Positions 60,473-64,000 of a stretch of 64,000 nucleotides of DNA are shown in pieces. The stretch is from positions 11,587,278 through 11,651,277 of the forward strand of contig CM033110.1 of NCBI GenBank assembly GCA_019321725.1, read 5' to 3'. Position 1 is the first letter of the stretch, and each line of letters starts with the position of its first letter. The notes beneath the pieces are model-generated. The model saw nothing but the letters and a program-made list of their open reading frames with translations. It ran no database searches and was not told where the DNA came from. The translations under genes were made by a program, and so were the position numbers. The stretch is from Paulownia fortunei (taxonomy: Eukaryota; Streptophyta; Magnoliopsida; Lamiales; Paulowniaceae).

Positions 60473-62607
60473 TGTTAGAGTAGTGCCCGACGTGTCAATT
60501 GTTCTGGCCGTTTTTATACTTTTGCGAATCATTCTTATTTATATTAATATTATTTAAATGTCAATCTTTATCTTAAATTCATCATAAAAAATAGATAAAG
60601 TCCTTAAATCACACATAGTATGGGGCATGGTTGCACATATGATGGTGATCGTGGAATATGCCTCTAAAACTATGATCTTAAAACGTTTCCAAGTTAAGGA
60701 TCAATGAGAGACATCATTGATCCCGTTGAAACTTGCGCATAATTGGATTTCTTGACTAAAATGTTTTAAGAACTGAGACGAGTTAAGAAATTGGATTTCT
60801 TAATTTTCAAGAATTTCAAATCTTGAATTTCTTGATCCAAAAATTTCAAGATTTGTGAAATCTTAAATTTCTTGAAATGTGACAAGAAATAAAAAAAATC
60901 AAATAAGTTGATTTCTTGATCAAGAAAATTAATTTTTATCATGTTTACAAAATTTCTTGATGAGATCAAGAAACTATGAAATTAAGATTTTGTGAAATCT
61001 TGAATTCTTGGACATTAAAAAAAATTTGGAGTGCTGACCACCTGATGTGTGACGTCGGGTAGGCTGCCAGTCACCCAGCGCGTGGGCGCCGACACCAATG
61101 TACGGGCTCCCAGCCGCCTGACGTCACACGTCAGGTAGGCTGTCGGCCACCCGATATCGAGCATCGGGTCGCCGCTGGCATCCGATGTGTGAGTGCCCAA
61201 CCACCCGATGTATGATGTCGAGTGGGCTGCCAACCACCCAACGGCGGGCGTCCAGCCACCTGACGTGTGGTCTGCCCAGCCACTCGATCGGCAGCAGTGT
61301 TGTTGAACTGTTATCCATCCTGCCTCGTTACATAAGTTACGTGAGGTTTATGATTTTTTATTTTAAAATTAAATGTTAATTTTAATTTTTGAAAAATTAT
61401 TTTTCATAAAAATCCCAAAATTTGAAAGAAATTGCACAAACATAATCAGTAAATTCATATATTTTCATTATCATGTGATGATTTATGTTAAAGTATGCTA
61501 GTTGGATGATCTTGGAGCTTAGACCAATGTGAATGGTTTAATTTATGCATAATTGGTTATTTTAGGTTTTAATTAAAATTAAGGCCTGCGAGTCTCACAT
61601 TTCTCTATTTTTATTCTTAATTTACTTCTATCTCCCTCCTATATATCTCTCCTTGGAATTATTTCAAGGTTTCTTGTAGTTTTAGCAAATGTAATGAGAA
61701 TAGAATTAGGCGGTGAGTTTAATCTTTTTTGTAATTTGGCAGACATTACAAGAAGATTGAATGAAGGCGGAGGAAAAGTGAGGAAACAAGGCCCATGAAT
61801 GTATGGGATATATTTATATAATAGTTAGTCTTTATTTGCATTTTAATTATCACCCTTAGATTGACCTAGATCCACTTTGGTCCACTGGATTGTATAGGAT
61901 TAAAGGCTCATGATCATCTATTTATTTTAGGATGTATGTGATATATGTTGTGTTTATTTAATACTTCCTTATGATGTATGCTTGTCATGTTAGGATAGTG
62001 AACATTAAATAAACAAGAAAAGTAAACGATGAGACCTTATATAATAAATCTAATATGACCCTCACTTGAAAATATTTCAAATTGAAAATCTTTATTAGTT
62101 TGATATCAAGTGTAAATGGTAATATTGGGTGGGACCAAATTATCTATGCCTTCCATCAAAAGTAGTGGCATGCCGATACGCTACCATATTTAGTCCGTTG
62201 GCCATGAGTCGTGGGATGTGCTAAGTGTAGGCAAGCTGTGACCACTACTAAGCATTGAGATGCCCATGGGGTGGACTCATCTTTATCGTTGGCCATGAGT
62301 CATAGGACGTTTAGATGCTCCATCTACATGGATATTTGATGGGTAATGCTTGACACTTAGTACCATATGGGTTCATAAAATTGGGGTGTATAGGAAAAGG
62401 TGAGGCAAAATAGCTTAAGGGTTGTATAGGGATGCAATTGCTGATGTTGTTAGCTACCTTTTAGTTTTGTTGTATTGGCTCAATAAAATTGGGGTGTATA
62501 GCAAGGCTAGTTGGACCTCAAGCCCACAAAGAAATTAGATTTCCTGAATTTCCATCTAGAGGATGATGGGATTTGAATAAAATAATGGAAGACATTTATG
62601 ATTAAAG
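60473..62607 (+). mobile_element. Copia (Angela-like) remnant: LTR start joined to leader
   Basis: Starts TGTTAGAGTAGTGCCCGAC like the LTRs above; up to about 60700 it follows the LTR (GGGCATGGTTGCACATATGA, then GGAATATGCCTCTAAAA). The remaining 2 kb of LTR and the primer site are missing. From about 61020 it follows the leader of the element at 48751-50295: GC-rich island (61020-61290), TTTTTGAAAAATTATTTTTCA, GCCTGCGAGTCTCACATTTC, then two GGCCATGAGTC phrases near 62199 and 62283. It is cut by the assembly gap at 62608. Confidence 0.7.
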
Positions 62608-62707
62608 NNNNNNNNNNNNNNNNNNNNNNNNNNNNNNNNNNNNNNNNNNNNNNNNNNNNNNNNNNNNNNNNNNNNNNNNNNNNNNNNNNNNNNNNNNNNN
62701 NNNNNNN
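62608..62707. other. Assembly gap, 100 N
   Basis: Exactly 100 N, the customary filler for a gap of unknown size. Order and distance of what lies on each side are not shown by sequence. Confidence 0.98.
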
Positions 62708-64000
62708 GCTAGATTTCTCTTCATGCTATACCTTCTTAATTCTCTGAAAGTTTCAGTAAGATCATTAATATATGACTCAACATTTTTGCTCTTAACAAGC
62801 ATATCAACCATTTACACCTCCATATTCCTGCCCAATAGCTTTTGAACATCCGATCCACTAATTTCTAATATGTGGCTCCTGAATTTCCAAGCCAAAAGAT
62901 ATAACCACATAACAGTAAGTACCACTGGAAGTAACAAAGTTTACCCTCTTCTGGTCATCCAGATTTAAAAGTATTTAATGGTATTCTTGTGATGCTTTCG
63001 TGATGCTGATCAACTCGTATCCCAATGTGGAGTCAACGAGCTGGTCTATCATTGTCAAAAGATAGTGAACCTGGAGGCATGTCTTCAATTCTTCATGTTC
63101 TAGGCATGTTCTTATCTATAGACCCACTCCGATTAGCCATTTTGATGGCTTCCATATAACACTTCCTTGTAGAGTATTGATATCCTACCACCTCTCCAAC
63201 CCTATTCTCTACTGGAAATTTTAGCTTTATGTGGTATATGGACACCACTGCCTACAACATGTTGAGCATGGGCCTACCCAGAATAATATTATAAGCTGAG
63301 GGTGCATCCATCACTAGAAAGTGCACCATTCTAACTTTCCTCAAGGAATCTAACACTAATGGCATAGGTAGTATGATCTGACCTAGAGGTTGAACTACCA
63401 CACTAGTGAAAACCAAATAAAGAAGTCTCCATTAGTAGTAGTTTCATCTATAACTCCATATACTTGAAACAGTCATAAAATAGGATGTCAGATGAGCTGC
63501 CTGTATCCACAAAAACTCTGGCCACATTATAATTTGCAATATTTATTGTGATTACTGAAGCATCATTGTGGGGCCTTTGTATATCCCCATCATCCTGAGG
63601 TCTAAACTAAATTATGGTGCCTTAGTCATTCTGATCCACTTTCTTACCCACTAGCTCCTGCCAGAACCTCTCGGACCTAACATATGCCTTTCTAGCTAGT
63701 TAAAAGTCCCCATCATTAGGTTCTCCCATGATCATCTGGATTATGCCTCTCTTGGGAGGAGCTTGAGCTGGGTAGCCTCTAAGCCCAACTTCTTCCAACT
63801 TAGTCTTTACTTTAGCTCTCTATCCGAGCTACCTATCCTACTATTTTCTCTTCTGTCTTTGAGGTTGATCTCTATCATTATAGATGAATTTCTTCAGATG
63901 CCTAACCAGGAACAAGGTTTCAATCTCATCTTTCAAATGGTTACAATCATCAGTATTGTGTCGTGCCCATAATTCCTGTGAAATCTGTAGAACTTTTCTA
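62708..64000 (-). pseudogene. Ty3/gypsy Tat-like gag end and protease
   Basis: Minus strand, running off the window end. Gag C-terminus near 63870-63960: CNHLKDEIETLFLVRHLKKF, the region that in Tat/Ogre Gags follows the FH..GHDT motif, also visible (FHRNYGHDT in a neighbouring frame, about 63957-63985). Protease near 63470-63525: RVFVDTGSSSDILFYDCF with the D-T-G catalytic triad kept; then IILGRPMLNML near 63260-63290 and the linker toward RT. Frameshifts and stops are frequent. The gap at 62707 removes what follows. Confidence 0.8.

Noticed and set aside
61015..61379. Overlapping open frames on both strands in the GC-rich island
   Set aside because: GC-rich repeat without stops; it belongs to the copia leader and has no family match.
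62602..62811. Open frame across the N run
   Set aside because: The gap contains no sequence, so the frame has no meaning.

Overview
The window looks like repeat-rich nuclear DNA of a flowering plant, probably a eudicot. The evidence is spliced genes with GT..AG introns, fragments of plant SWI2/CHR9, PRP8 and VPS13 genes, and many layers of plant LTR retrotransposons (Ty1/copia and Ty3/gypsy) plus a plant-type LINE. There is no operon, CRISPR array, rRNA or tRNA gene that I can see. No species is assigned. A run of 100 N (62608-62707) marks a scaffold gap.

Layout. 1-5213: two decayed copia elements in opposite orientation joined near 3740. 6111-8881: the C-terminal part of a SNF2-family gene (SWI2/ERCC6L2-like) in five exons with intact splice sites; its N-terminal ATPase half is not in the window. 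9639-13270: broken, intron-containing fragments of PRP8 (spliceosome) and VPS13 (lipid transfer), with the VPS13 piece duplicated in tandem (period about 1.9 kb). 13271-15919: no recognisable gene, with a 19-G homopolymer and a TG-rich microsatellite. 15920-20970: a very AT-rich block that is a large imperfect palindrome, two arms of about 2.5 kb, each built of degenerate tandem units of about 300 bp. 21381-29652: a young Tekay/Del-like gypsy chromovirus with a 2.88 kb 5' LTR and a truncated 3' LTR. 29653-35295: truncated gypsy pieces, a Tat-like gag (+) and an Athila-like LTR/gag/protease (-). 35300-39050: a decayed copia element on the minus strand. 39143-58826: a LINE interrupted twice, first by a 3.1 kb non-autonomous LTR element with a perfect 5-bp target duplication, then by a 12 kb Angela-like copia element that itself carries a solo LTR of its own family. 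58830-62607: more copia LTR and leader fragments. 62708-64000: a Tat-like gypsy gag/protease on the minus strand.

The only candidate host function is the SWI2-like gene. Everything else coding is retroelement or pseudogene. The order of some events can be read: LINE first, then its two insertions, then the solo LTR inside the copia element. I found no convincing new biochemical system. The most unusual structures are the 5 kb foldback of tandem AT-rich units, the cluster of fragments from unrelated host genes, and GC-rich islands in the leaders of otherwise AT-rich copia elements.
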